50,935 nt of DNA. It comes from Gammaproteobacteria bacterium (lineage in GTDB: Bacteria > Pseudomonadota > Gammaproteobacteria > CAIRSR01). The translations under genes were made by a program, and so were the position numbers. The notes beneath the pieces are model-generated. The model was not told where the DNA came from. It worked only from the letters and a program-made list of their open reading frames with translations, and did no database searches. Below, one piece after another: positions 18,042 through 29,171 of the stretch (position 1 is the first letter of the stretch; each line of letters begins with the position of its first letter). The stretch is taken from contig CAUYTY010000066.1 of NCBI GenBank assembly GCA_963575655.1, positions 1-50,935 on the forward strand, written 5' to 3'.

Positions 18042-18929
18042 GAACACCACTCCTTAGATTGTCGAAATAAGAAATTAGAAGAGTCGGTCCAGGCAGCGTT
18101 TTGTCTGTGTATCGTTAGGTGATACCTGAAAAACGTAGAACAAACTGCTCGTTGCCCTGGGGATATAACTCGTTGCGTGTGTTCTGACCCCCTTTGTTAT
18201 TCTTGGGGCGTTGCCCCAGGCTGGTATAAGATCGCGCCGCTGGCGCTACCTGAAAGTTATCTTTCGACTAAGCTGGCGGACTTGACAGGTGGAGCGAAGG
18301 CGGCTGCACGAGATAGTTCCATAACCATATATATGGTTGTTGTGATCGAGCCACGCCTTCCAGTGAAGTCGTGGATTGTCCCATTTTATGATCTGTTACG
18401 CTTGGGACGATAGGTACACGAGCGACGATTGCAATGGTTCGTACCTGTATTCACCATATCGCTGCTCTGATCGACCGTTCTCCGAAACTTACCCATCTAT
18501 CACGATGAAAAATGGTGTTCAGTTCCTGCTTCATCGAGGCTGCCCAGGGTGCGCCGCAGCCGACAACTCCCCCAGGTCTCACGACCTCTCCACAGGCTTA
18601 AGATTCCGTGGAACTCACGGTACGTTGATATTGTTGACTATCCCATTACCCCCACAGATCTTCACCATTCGCCTGGTGCGACTTAGCTCGGGTGATGCGT
18701 AATGAGCCAGACGCAATCTTCTTCGGACGACGGCCCCATGACGAACCTGGCACAACCAGGCCAAAGCCCTAAAAACCCTAGCTATTCGTGGTATAGATGG
18801 GTCTTGGCTGTTGTTTTAAGTGTTGCCCAACCATCTACGGATGTGACGAGAAAGGGATTCTGCCTTTTCGACATATTCTCTCTGCTGTCATGGGGGGGGC
18901 GAGGCGAGGGGAAGGTCTTGGTTAGGGCG
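18042..18929. other. Intergenic gap with repeats
   Basis: About 890 bp separate the RND permease from the lipoprotein gene. They contain the GGGGCGTTG repeat (18204-18254) and a perfect 16-bp palindrome AACCATATATATGGTT (18323-18338). Open frames at 18177-18413 and 18376-18702 have odd composition, no domain and no convincing ribosome site. An upstream extension of the lipoprotein frame to 18702 precedes its signal peptide and is not credited. The region may include both genes' promoters. Confidence 0.6.
18204..18254 (+). repeat. Dispersed repeat GGGGCGTTGCCCCA, copy 1
   Basis: TTGGGGCGTTGCCCCAGGCT is followed by GGTATAAGATCGCGCCGCTGG. A closely matching copy lies at 40585-40634. GGGGCGTTGCCCC is itself a short hairpin, so this looks like a REP-type sequence. 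Confidence 0.7.
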
Positions 18930-19619
18930 ATGGTCAAGGTTTGTGGGTGGCAGATCCTGCTACTCGCCGTGGCGTTGACGTTGAACGGTTGTCTTGGGAG
19001 CATGACGCCGTCTGAGCGGTTGTTTCGTCTGAGTGACCCCGTCTCGCCGAAGAAATATGCCCAACCGTTATTCAACGGCGTCTTGGCGGTGGAGACTTTC
19101 CAGGCGCGAGGGATGTTGGCACGCGAGCGTACCATCCTCTACCGCGACCTGGCTCTGCCCAACGAGACCCAATTCCACCCCAATGACCTGTGGGAAGAAC
19201 CGCCAGCGGCGATGCTTCAATCGGTATTGTCCCATTGCTTGGTTGATGCTGGTCTGTTCGAGGGGGTAATTCAGTCGGGTCGCTACCTGCGGCCGCGTTA
19301 TTCGCTGAATGGCACCGTCGATCGCGTGGAGCAACGTGCCTCCAACGAACGTTTTGATACCTTGATTCGGATCGACTTGGCAATTACGGATGGTGATGCC
19401 GATAAAATTGTTTTATCGGGGAGCTATCAGGCGATCGAGCCCGCCAACGATGGTCAGATGGAGACGTTGCTGCCTGCCTTCGACCGTGTTATGACCCGGA
19501 TATGTGGCGCATTGACAACCGATCTCGAACAACGCACGAAAGCCGAGACCTCTAAAATGACCAGCCCGAAGGTGAGCCATGCAGCTCACCCCAACGGTGC
19601 ACGAGGTGATGTTCCGTAG
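18930..19619 (+). CDS. ABC-transport auxiliary-type lipoprotein (PqiC/YmbA-like)
   Basis: The 229-residue protein starts at ATG 18930 with a lipoprotein signal, ILLLAVALTLNGC, with Cys near residue 19. The mature part fits the ABC_trans_aux fold of PqiC/YmbA: YAQPLFNGVLAVETF near the start, then LARERTILYRD and NDLWEEPPAAMLQSVLSHCL. A strand pattern SLNGTVDRVEQ follows, and a C-terminal helix with AFDRVMTRI. Family members are outer-membrane lipoproteins that help MCE/PqiB-type lipid transport. Here no mlaEFD or pqiAB genes are adjacent, so it is an orphan. The frame is open back to 18702, but an internal lipobox start is far more credible. Confidence 0.75.
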   Translation: MVKVCGWQILLLAVALTLNGCLGSMTPSERLFRLSDPVSPKKYAQPLFNGVLAVETFQARGMLARERTILYRDLALPNETQFHPNDLWEEPPAAMLQSVLSHCLVDAGLFEGVIQSGRYLRPRYSLNGTVDRVEQRASNERFDTLIRIDLAITDGDADKIVLSGSYQAIEPANDGQMETLLPAFDRVMTRICGALTTDLEQRTKAETSKMTSPKVSHAAHPNGARGDVP

Positions 19620-19769
19620 TGCGGCAAGCAAGACACTGATAAACCAAAAAACATAGAACTATTTGCTCAGCATACCGAATGTCACATAGACCACGGCTCC
19701 TCTTGGTGTATATGATCGGTAGTTAAACCACTCATCCCCTCTCTCTTTACGTAGGCAGCAACTCATCCC

Positions 19770-21557
19770 ATGGCTATGTCGACTGATATACGCACAAAAA
19801 CAATTCTAATTATTGATGATATGACCTCAGTGCGTAGTGCCTTGCGTCACATCTTTGCCTCCATGGGAGCGATGAAAGTCGAGCTTGCAGCCGACGGTGA
19901 CGAGGCGTTACGGCGTATGGCCTCGACGCCGTATGACATCATACTGTGTGATTACAACCTGGGGGAAAATCGTGACGGAATGCAGGTCTTTGAAGAGGCT
20001 AAGCAACGTCACCTGGTTGGGTTGAGTACCGTGTTCATCATGATTACGGGAGAGGCGAGTCTGGCGATGGTGCTTGGGGTCGTGGAGTATCGACCCGATG
20101 AGTACCTGATCAAGCCCATCACCCGTCAAATGCTAGAAGAACGATTGGATCCGGTGGTTGCTCGCAAGATGGTTTTGGTTGACATCGAGAAGGCGGTACG
20201 TGACGGCGATCTACCCCGCGCGGTGGCCATGGCGGGGGCTCAACTTCAGGCACAGCCGGCCCATGCCCTTGACTTGTTACGGGTACGGGCGGAGTTGCTG
20301 CTGCGTTTGGGGCAGTTTGATGCCGCAGGTGAATCCTTCGAGACGGCGGCTCGTATTCGTGAGACTTTCTGGACCAAGCTTGGTCGTGGGCAGGTGCGCT
20401 ACTACCTGGGTGACTATACGACCGCGACTCAGATCTTTCAGGGATTGATTGCCGAAAACAGAATGAATACCGAGGCTTACGACTGGTTAGCGCGGGTCTA
20501 TCAGGCCACTGGTAATCCCGAGGCTGCCAAGGAGGCGCTCTCCAGCGCCGCGCAGATCTCTCCTCGTTCCATTCTGCGGGCTCAGGCACTTGGGGCGCTT
20601 AGTTTGCGTGCTGGTGATACTGCAGTAGCCGAACAGGCCTATCGTAACGCTGTACGCCTGGGTCGTTTCTCCGTCTATCGTGACCCCAGCGACAATGCCC
20701 ATCTATCAAGGGTCTTCATGGAACGCGGTAACTCCAAGGAAGCTACCCGGACCATCAAAGAGGCGCGAAAACAGTATTCCGGTGACCCCAAGGCCTCGCT
20801 GGTGCTCGCCATTGCCGAGGCGTCCGCATATCAACAGCTTGGTTTGCACGATGCCGCAGTCAAGTCCATGAACGAGGCCAATGCCGTCTATCAAAGCGCG
20901 GGTGCTGATCTGCCTCCTGATTTGGCGATGGAATTGGCGAAGATCTGCCATACCAATGGTAATGACAAACAGGCCAGTGTGATCATGTCCGATACGGTCA
21001 ATCGGCATGTGGAAGATACCGCCCTCATGGAACAAGCCAAGGAGGTGTACGGCACCCTGGGCATGGCGCAGGACGGCGAGGCGTTGATCAGTACCCTATG
21101 GGCAAAGGTGGCCGCCGCCAATAACGAGGGGGTGCGTTTGGTGCGAGAGGGACGTTTGAACGAGGCCATCGTCCTGCTGGAGAAGGCGGCCCGCGAGATG
21201 CCGCGCAATCCCACCATCAATATGAACGCGGCCCGTGTGTTGCTGTTGGCCATGGAAAAACTCGGGCGACGTGCCGATTTGTTGGCACGGGCCAAGGAAT
21301 ACTTGGACCGTGTCCCGGCTGCTCAGGGGACCCACGACGACAAATTCCAGCGTCTGCGTGGTACCTGGGTCAAGCTTGCAACGCAGTCGCAACCAGGTCC
21401 TGATGCCTCGGGAAAAGGTCAAGCACCACAGAAACCAGGAGCTGAGGCACCCCCCAAAGCGCAAGCGCCACAGAAGCCAGCGCAGGCGCCGCAGAAACCA
21501 GGACCCGAAGCGCCTGCCAAGGCTCCAGTACCACAAAAACCAGGAGTGAAAGGTTAG
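19770..21557 (+). CDS. Receiver-TPR response regulator
   Basis: This 595-residue soluble protein has an N-terminal CheY-like receiver (about residues 10-130): acidic pair in LIIDDM (Asp16/17), phospho-acceptor Asp61 in ILCDYNLG, and Lys in LIKPI. It is followed by at least eight tetratricopeptide-like repeats (about 150-520), for example FDAAGESFETAARIRETF and TEAYDWLARVYQATGNPEAA. The last 45 residues are a Pro/Lys/Gln/Ala tail with repeated APQKPG units, and the DNA there is correspondingly repetitive. TPR regulators work through protein-protein contact rather than DNA binding. No kinase adjoins it. The tail may be a flexible linker or a docking site. Function is otherwise unknown. Confidence 0.85.
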   Translation: MAMSTDIRTKTILIIDDMTSVRSALRHIFASMGAMKVELAADGDEALRRMASTPYDIILCDYNLGENRDGMQVFEEAKQRHLVGLSTVFIMITGEASLAMVLGVVEYRPDEYLIKPITRQMLEERLDPVVARKMVLVDIEKAVRDGDLPRAVAMAGAQLQAQPAHALDLLRVRAELLLRLGQFDAAGESFETAARIRETFWTKLGRGQVRYYLGDYTTATQIFQGLIAENRMNTEAYDWLARVYQATGNPEAAKEALSSAAQISPRSILRAQALGALSLRAGDTAVAEQAYRNAVRLGRFSVYRDPSDNAHLSRVFMERGNSKEATRTIKEARKQYSGDPKASLVLAIAEASAYQQLGLHDAAVKSMNEANAVYQSAGADLPPDLAMELAKICHTNGNDKQASVIMSDTVNRHVEDTALMEQAKEVYGTLGMAQDGEALISTLWAKVAAANNEGVRLVREGRLNEAIVLLEKAAREMPRNPTINMNAARVLLLAMEKLGRRADLLARAKEYLDRVPAAQGTHDDKFQRLRGTWVKLATQSQPGPDASGKGQAPQKPGAEAPPKAQAPQKPAQAPQKPGPEAPAKAPVPQKPGVKG

Positions 21558-21725
21558 TAACTGTTTCCTTGCGCATTGTTCCCGTGCTTCTGTGCGGGGG
21601 CGATGCGTAGAACAGGTGCTAGCTTTAGATGGACAGCTGATAGTGTTGAATATCCTCGATTTTCTTTTCTTCTCTGCCAGCCAATTACACAAACGATAAG
21701 TAGGTCGCTGTGTTATCTGCCATTT

Positions 21726-23000
21726 ATGCGTGACACTCTCGATACTCGACCTGAATCGGGGCTAACCGTCTACCTGGTGGGGGGGGCGGTGCGTGACGAG
21801 TTACTTGGGCGGTCCGTCGCAGAGCGAGATTGGGTGGTGGTGGGGAGTACCCCCGAGGAATTGATGCGGCGCGGCTTTCGGCAGGTGGGTAAGGATTTTC
21901 CCGTGTTTCTACACCCCATTACCAAGGAGGAGTATGCGCTGGCTCGCACCGAGCGCAAGACTGCCCGAGGTTATCGAGGGTTTGTGGTTGATGCCGATCC
22001 CGGTGTCACCCTAGAAGACGATCTACGTCGCCGTGATCTCACTATTAATGCCTTGGCCCGTGCCCCCGACGGTACCCTGATCGACCTTTTTGATGGTTTG
22101 AATGACCTACGTAATGGCCGGTTGCGCCATGTCTCTCCCGCCTTTGCCGAGGATCCGGTACGTATTCTGAGAGTTGCCCGTTTCGCGGCCCGTTACGATT
22201 ACTGTGGCTTCCACCTTGTCCACGATACCCGTGTCTTGATGCAGAGCATGGTGGAAGAGGGTGAAGTTGATGCCTTAGTCCCTGAACGGGTATGGGCGGA
22301 GTTGGTAAAGGCCCTGGGAGAGGAGCGGCCCTGGTGTTTTTTCGAGGTGTTGCGTTCGGTTGGGGCGTTGGTGCGATTGTTCCCAGAGTTAGATGCCTTG
22401 TGGGGCGTACCTCAGCCCGCCCACTACCATGCCGAGATTGACACCGGGGTACATGCAATGTTGGTCCTGCGCCAAGCGGCGCGTCTCTCCCCTGAGCCAG
22501 TGGTGCGTTTCGCAGCATTGACCCATGACCTGGGCAAAGCGGTTACTCCCCCGGAAGAATGGCCGAAACACCATGGCCACGAACAACGCGGGGTGAAGCA
22601 AGTAGAGTCTCTTTGTAACCGCTACAAGGCCCCCCGCGAGTATCGTGATCTGGCAGTTTTAGTGGCGCGTTGGCACAGCCATTGTCACAGAGCTACTGAA
22701 TTACGTTCCGCCACTCTGTGTGACACGCTATTGGCGTTGGATGGTCTACGTCGTAGAGAGCGATTTGAACAATTTCTGATCGCTTGCGAGGCTGATGCGC
22801 GCGGTCGGCTGGGTAAAGAGGACGAGCCATATCCCGAGGCGAATTTATTCCGGGAGGCTCTTATCGCCATAGCAGCGATATCCACCGCGCCTTTACGAGA
22901 TGCGGGGTTGAACGGTGAAGCCTTTGCCGCAGCCCTGCGCGAGCGACGTGTTGCAGCGATTCGCGCGCTGCGCACCAAGGTAGTTGAGAGTGGTCAGTAA
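21726..23000 (+). CDS. cca: Multifunctional CCA tRNA nucleotidyltransferase
   Basis: CCA enzyme adds or repairs the 3' CCA of tRNAs using CTP and ATP. The 424-residue protein opens with VYLVGGAVRDELLGRSVAER (residues 15-34), the class II nucleotidyltransferase head, followed by DWVVVG with a metal-binding Asp. DDLRRRDLTINALA and RVARFAARY are the ribose and template motifs. A C-terminal HD phosphohydrolase part has HYHAEIDTGVHAML and ALTHDLGKA, as in E. coli-type enzymes with extra phosphatase/phosphodiesterase activity. ATG 21726 was chosen; the open frame extends to 21576 but that stretch lies outside the fold. It stands alone between the TPR regulator and a repeat-rich gap. Confidence 0.95.
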   Translation: MRDTLDTRPESGLTVYLVGGAVRDELLGRSVAERDWVVVGSTPEELMRRGFRQVGKDFPVFLHPITKEEYALARTERKTARGYRGFVVDADPGVTLEDDLRRRDLTINALARAPDGTLIDLFDGLNDLRNGRLRHVSPAFAEDPVRILRVARFAARYDYCGFHLVHDTRVLMQSMVEEGEVDALVPERVWAELVKALGEERPWCFFEVLRSVGALVRLFPELDALWGVPQPAHYHAEIDTGVHAMLVLRQAARLSPEPVVRFAALTHDLGKAVTPPEEWPKHHGHEQRGVKQVESLCNRYKAPREYRDLAVLVARWHSHCHRATELRSATLCDTLLALDGLRRRERFEQFLIACEADARGRLGKEDEPYPEANLFREALIAIAAISTAPLRDAGLNGEAFAAALRERRVAAIRALRTKVVESGQ

Positions 23001-23350
23001 CAATGAATTGTGGCCATCTACAGTCTCTGGAGTTGAATTGATTATGAGCCTCAAGATTTTCGGCCAGGTACTACTAACCTTCGCGTTGGCTACAGGAAAG
23101 TATGGTGATTTAATATACTCTCAGCCACCCCCGCAAGCCTGGCGAGGTTAATATATTACCTAATTTGCACGGAATATTCCATTTTTCTACTGTCCTCTAA
23201 CCAACGCAAAGGTTAGTAGGTAGCCACTTCGATTTAGACATACCCGAAACCCTCAAACACCAAAGGGGCGAATTATTGGCGTCAGGGGCAATGTCCCGGC
23301 GCTAATAATTCGCCCCTTTGTGTTGGAGGGTCTCAAATTTTCGAGAATGT
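23001..23350. other. Repeat-rich gap between cca and the SDR gene
   Basis: No gene is seen in these 350 bp between convergent cca and SDR genes. Two inverted-repeat structures are present. In the first, 23071-23104 pairs with 23186-23219 (core ACTAACCTTCGCGTTGG), enclosing about 80 bp. In the second, 23248-23284 pairs with 23298-23333 around a perfect 16-bp arm AAAGGGGCGAATTATT, forming a long imperfect hairpin that may stop transcripts from both sides. A TTAA-type end motif (TAGGTAGCCACTTCGATTTA) lies at 23218-23237. Confidence 0.75.
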
Positions 23351-24055
23351 CTAACCTTCACCATACACCGGCAGGGTTACACCATGAATTGCTCGAGCGG
23401 AATCAGAGGCCAGAAACAAGATGACATCGGCTAGTGCCATCGGGGTGACCCATTTGCTGAAATCAGCATTCGGCATGGCTTCTCGATTTTCTGGCGTATC
23501 GATGGTTCCAGGTAGGATACAGTTGACGTTGATTTTGTGGCTACTATTCTCCGCCGCCAGGGTCTCGGTCAAGGTAATTACTGCGGACTTGGCGACGCAA
23601 TAGGGACCCATATCGGCCTTCCCTTCCAAGGCCGCGCGCGCGGCTACATTAATAATTTTGCCACCGCCCTGATCACGCATATGGGGTAATACCGCCCGAC
23701 TCATCAGAAATACCGAGCGAGCATTGACATCGAGCATGTTGTTCCATACCTCTACCGGCGTTTCATGGATGGGATGCCCCATGGTAAAACCACCGGCAAT
23801 ATTGGCCAGGACATCGATGCGTCCATAATGGGAAATTGCCTCCTCTACGGTATCCTTGACCTCGCTTTCATTGGTGAGATTGGCAGCAAGCAGCAATATT
23901 CCTTCCGATGCCGGCCACGCCCATTCCATCTGCCCGAGATTACGTCCCACCAATGCCAAATGAGCACCGACGTAGCGAAATGCCTCAGAGGTCGCATGAC
24001 CTAGATTGCCGGCCGCCCCCGTGATCATTACGACTTTTCCAGCAAAGCCGAACAT
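23351..24055 (-). CDS. Short-chain dehydrogenase/reductase
   Basis: This 234-residue Rossmann-fold oxidoreductase has the cofactor loop TGAAGNLG (residues 12-19), NIAGG at 85-89 and Asn111. The YCVAK catalytic pair is Tyr152/Lys156. At the position of the usual catalytic Ser (the NVSS-type strand) it reads INVAARAALEGKADMG, so Ser is replaced by Ala. I recall related SDRs with NVxARAAL, which suggests a conserved subfamily rather than damage. Such proteins oxidise or reduce small alcohols/ketones with NAD(P), or may have lost activity. Its substrate cannot be told. It is transcribed in the same direction as murU-amgK, about 90 bp upstream, but no functional link is obvious. Confidence 0.85.
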   Translation of the reverse strand: MFGFAGKVVMITGAAGNLGHATSEAFRYVGAHLALVGRNLGQMEWAWPASEGILLLAANLTNESEVKDTVEEAISHYGRIDVLANIAGGFTMGHPIHETPVEVWNNMLDVNARSVFLMSRAVLPHMRDQGGGKIINVAARAALEGKADMGPYCVAKSAVITLTETLAAENSSHKINVNCILPGTIDTPENREAMPNADFSKWVTPMALADVILFLASDSARAIHGVTLPVYGEG

Positions 24056-24146
24056 GAATTGCCCCTCATGGTTATTAAACGGTTGTGACGTTGGTTGTGG
24101 CGTAATCGCTCACTTCCTTCCAATTTCTTAAAAAGATACGCACTCA

Positions 24147-25843
<1,697 letters not shown>

Positions 25844-25903
25844 GGATTTTTACTCGGTAGTAGATATGTGGCGTGCTATCGCCCATGGTTAGTGTCTAAA
25901 TAA

Positions 25904-26683
25904 TTACGGGCATTCGCCTATGGCGCTGGGTTTGCAGCGGTGCCGATCTACCCAGATCGTATTGTCCAGACGCGCACCTTCCAAACGTGTCCCGGCGAGG
26001 TCTGCCCCGATGAGGGTGGCACGGCCCAGATCGGTTGCGGTGAGGTCTGCACCGGCGAGTAGGGCGCGGTCCAGACGCGCTTTTTCCAGTATGGCCCCGG
26101 ATAGTCGGGCACCCTCTAAGTTGCTTTGAACCAGATTGGCACCCCGCAAGGAGGCCTGGGTTAGGTCCGCCTCGCGCAGGTCCGCTTGTTCCAGGTTGGC
26201 GCCGTCCAGTATCGCGTTCGCCAGACGTATCTTGCGGGCCTTGGCGTCGTAGAGGGAGGCCCCCTCCAGGTGGGCGCGTTCCAACTCGGCGGCCTCGAGT
26301 TCGGCGCGATCTAGGCGTGCCCGGTCGAGGCGCGCCCCATTCAGTGAGGCTTGACGTAGATCGGCGCCCACCAGTTTGGCCGAGCTAAGGCGTACCCCAT
26401 CGAGATGGGCGCCAGTAAAACGGCTGGAACTGAGGTCCGCCCCAACGAGTTCGGCCTCGTCAAGGTTGGCCCCCGTAAAGTTGCTACGACTGAGCACGGA
26501 GTGGTCGAGGTGAGCGCCCTTGAGATTAGCATCGTGCTTATCGCAACCGATCCATAGGACGCCGGGGGCAGGCGGGTCGGTACAGGCGGTCCAGGCGGGC
26601 ATCGCCACAAACGAAAGGACGAGAAACAGGCCAACGACGGCCTGACGCAGGGTGACAACGGTCGTGAAGGATGAGGGGGTCAT
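25904..26683 (-). CDS. Exported pentapeptide-repeat protein
   Basis: The 259-residue protein has an N-terminal signal (about residues 14-33, ending AMPAWTACTD) followed by about thirty A(D/N)LxX pentapeptide repeats, such as GANLDEAELVGADLSSSRFT, from residue 52 to about 245. Repeats of this kind form a right-handed quadrilateral beta helix. Two Cys pairs are seen: one flanking the start of the mature chain (CTDP, WIGCDKHD) and one at the end (RHRCKPSAIGECP). These may cap the helix by disulfides in the periplasm. Cytoplasmic relatives such as Qnr protect gyrase, but an exported form suggests another, unknown role. The coding DNA is highly repetitive. Confidence 0.85.
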   Translation of the reverse strand: MTPSSFTTVVTLRQAVVGLFLVLSFVAMPAWTACTDPPAPGVLWIGCDKHDANLKGAHLDHSVLSRSNFTGANLDEAELVGADLSSSRFTGAHLDGVRLSSAKLVGADLRQASLNGARLDRARLDRAELEAAELERAHLEGASLYDAKARKIRLANAILDGANLEQADLREADLTQASLRGANLVQSNLEGARLSGAILEKARLDRALLAGADLTATDLGRATLIGADLAGTRLEGARLDNTIWVDRHRCKPSAIGECP

Positions 26684-26696
26684 GAACCCATTGTAA

Positions 26697-27476
<780 letters not shown>

Positions 27477-27613
27477 AGATTTTTTACAACGTAACCATTC
27501 ACCCTATCCTGCTGTCCACCTCTGAATGGAGAACGATTGCAGGGGAGGGTGGGTGGTAATTTTCTCCTACAACCCTAACGATCTCCTTGCGGGGACTACT
27601 GAGAATTACGTCC

Positions 27614-27985
27614 ATGGCGACTATCGACCTCACAAAAGAAAACTTTGAACAGACTATCAACGATAACGAAATGCTTATTTTAGATTTCTGGGCACCCTGG
27701 TGTGCCCCGTGTCGTAGTTTCAAACCAATCTTCGAAAAGGTAGCCGAGAAACATCCTGAGGTGGTCTTCTGCAAAATCAATACTGAGGCAGAGCGAGAGT
27801 TGGCCGGCTATTTCCAGATTCGTTCGATTCCCACGATCATGATTTTCCGTCAGAAGGTGATCGTTTATTCTGAAGCCGGGGCATTATCCGAGTCTGCCTT
27901 GAACGAATTGGTCGAACAGGTCAAGGCACTGGATATGGAACAGGTACACAAGGATATTGCCGAACAGGAAGCCGCCAACAGTTGA
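27614..27985 (+). CDS. Thioredoxin-family protein, CAPC active site
   Basis: The 123-residue protein has the thioredoxin fold with WAPWCAPCRSFKPIF (Cys30, Cys33), the cis-Pro in RSIPTIMIF and a C-terminal helix extended by about 15 residues. The active site is CAPC rather than the usual CGPC, which I recall from a subgroup of proteobacterial and cyanobacterial thioredoxins. It would reduce cytoplasmic disulfides with thioredoxin reductase. There is no signal peptide. ATG 27614 was preferred over 27587 because the family begins at this point. It is followed by the Trx-VKOR membrane gene, with a hairpin between them. Confidence 0.9.
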   Translation: MATIDLTKENFEQTINDNEMLILDFWAPWCAPCRSFKPIFEKVAEKHPEVVFCKINTEAERELAGYFQIRSIPTIMIFRQKVIVYSEAGALSESALNELVEQVKALDMEQVHKDIAEQEAANS

Positions 27986-28021
27986 TCTTAGTGAATGGAT
28001 CTTTCTTTTCTTCGGTACTAC

Positions 28022-28057
28022 ACACAAAAGAAAAATGCAATGGTTTTTCTTTTGTGT
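28022..28057 (+). terminator. Perfect A/T-rich hairpin between trx and the VKOR gene
   Basis: ACACAAAAGAAAAA (28022-28035) is exactly complementary to TTTTTCTTTTGTGT (28044-28057), with an eight-base loop. It lies 37 bp after the thioredoxin stop, and T runs follow the loop. It could end or attenuate the trx transcript. The stem has few G-C pairs, so termination strength is uncertain. Confidence 0.5.
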
Positions 28058-28091
28058 CGTGATGTTTTCACACTATTGTAAGAAATCGGCT

Positions 28092-29153
28092 ATGTCCCTG
28101 CCTTTCCTTCGTTTTCGATGGTTGCTGGCGCTGATTCTTGCCACCACTGTGGCTGTTGCGGCACTCCCACCGGTAGTACGCGCCGTAGTTTTCATCTCTC
28201 CCCAATGTGCGCTGTGTCAGGATCTTTACGCCTATCTTTTGCCGTCACTCACGGAGCGTTATGGCGACCGTCTCGAACTAACCCAAGTAGATGTTACTCA
28301 ACCCAATGGGGCTGCAATCTATCAGGCTGCGGTGGCATCTTATGGACTCGGTGTTTGGTCGGGAGTTCCGATAGTGTTGGTGGGGAAACAAGCCCTAACG
28401 GGATTGGACGCCATTGCTGTGACGTTGGGTGACGATTTCGAATCACTTGCCACGGGGGTACCGTCCGCTACGCATTGGCCCGACCTCCCGGGATTGGCCA
28501 CGCTTCTACCTGAAGGAATGCGGGCGCTGAAGGCGCAAATGGCGGCGATTGCACCGCTTCCCCAATCGAACCCCTCCAGTGATTGGCGTAGTCGTTTTTT
28601 GCAGGATCCGATAGGGAATAGTCTGGCACTATTCGTGCTATTTATTATGCTAGTGGCGTTGACACATACCTTAATACGTTTACGCCATGGCGCAAGCAAT
28701 CCACAATTCGCTAGTGCGCTGTTGCCCCTGGTTTTCGTAATAGGCATCGGTATTTCCGCTTATACCGCCTATGCTGCGTTAGTGGGAGTGGCCCCGATCT
28801 GTGGCCCCGTGGGAGACTGCGCTGCGGTACAATCCAGCGTATATTCGCGTCTCTTCGGTATCCCTCTGGGGATATTTGGGATTATGAACTACACAGGTCT
28901 CCTGGTGTCCCGTGAATTAGCGCGGCGTCTTTCCCCAAATGGTGGTGGATGGCATTGGTTACCTTGGGCCATGGCGCTGGGGGGATTTTCCTTCTCTCTG
29001 CGACTTACGACCCTGGAGCCTTTTGTTATTGGCGCCACCTGCCTATGGTGCTTGAGTTCCGCCCTGGCCATGACAGCGGCGCTATGGTTACTAGCCGGGG
29101 AACTTCATGAAGCAAAGGATCGCCCAACCCCAGTGTCAATGGCAAGAAAATAA
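28092..29153 (+). CDS. Thioredoxin-like/VKOR fusion membrane protein
   Basis: VKOR proteins pass electrons from disulfide-forming proteins to quinone, replacing DsbB. The 354-residue protein starts with an export signal (about residues 9-30), then a thioredoxin/glutaredoxin-like domain with CALC (Cys39, Cys42). A membrane segment lies near 178-198, then the VKOR domain: loop Cys237 and Cys243 (ICGPVGDC), SSVYSRLFGIPLG and the quinone-site CLWC (Cys317, Cys320). All four VKOR cysteines are present. In the best-studied VKOR fusions the thioredoxin part is C-terminal; here it is N-terminal, an order also recalled from some other bacteria. Start choice (28092) is moderately sure. Confidence 0.85.
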   Translation: MSLPFLRFRWLLALILATTVAVAALPPVVRAVVFISPQCALCQDLYAYLLPSLTERYGDRLELTQVDVTQPNGAAIYQAAVASYGLGVWSGVPIVLVGKQALTGLDAIAVTLGDDFESLATGVPSATHWPDLPGLATLLPEGMRALKAQMAAIAPLPQSNPSSDWRSRFLQDPIGNSLALFVLFIMLVALTHTLIRLRHGASNPQFASALLPLVFVIGIGISAYTAYAALVGVAPICGPVGDCAAVQSSVYSRLFGIPLGIFGIMNYTGLLVSRELARRLSPNGGGWHWLPWAMALGGFSFSLRLTTLEPFVIGATCLWCLSSALAMTAALWLLAGELHEAKDRPTPVSMARK

Positions 29154-29171
29154 GCGTTCCTCTTTCTAAAA

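Noticed and set aside
18376-18702. 108-codon frame before the ABC-auxiliary-type lipoprotein
   Set aside because: No domain, odd composition, and it ends in the region upstream of the true signal peptide.
21576-21725. N-terminal extension of Cca
   Set aside because: The family starts at the VYLVGGAVRD strand; the extra 50 residues are Cys/Ser-rich with no counterpart.
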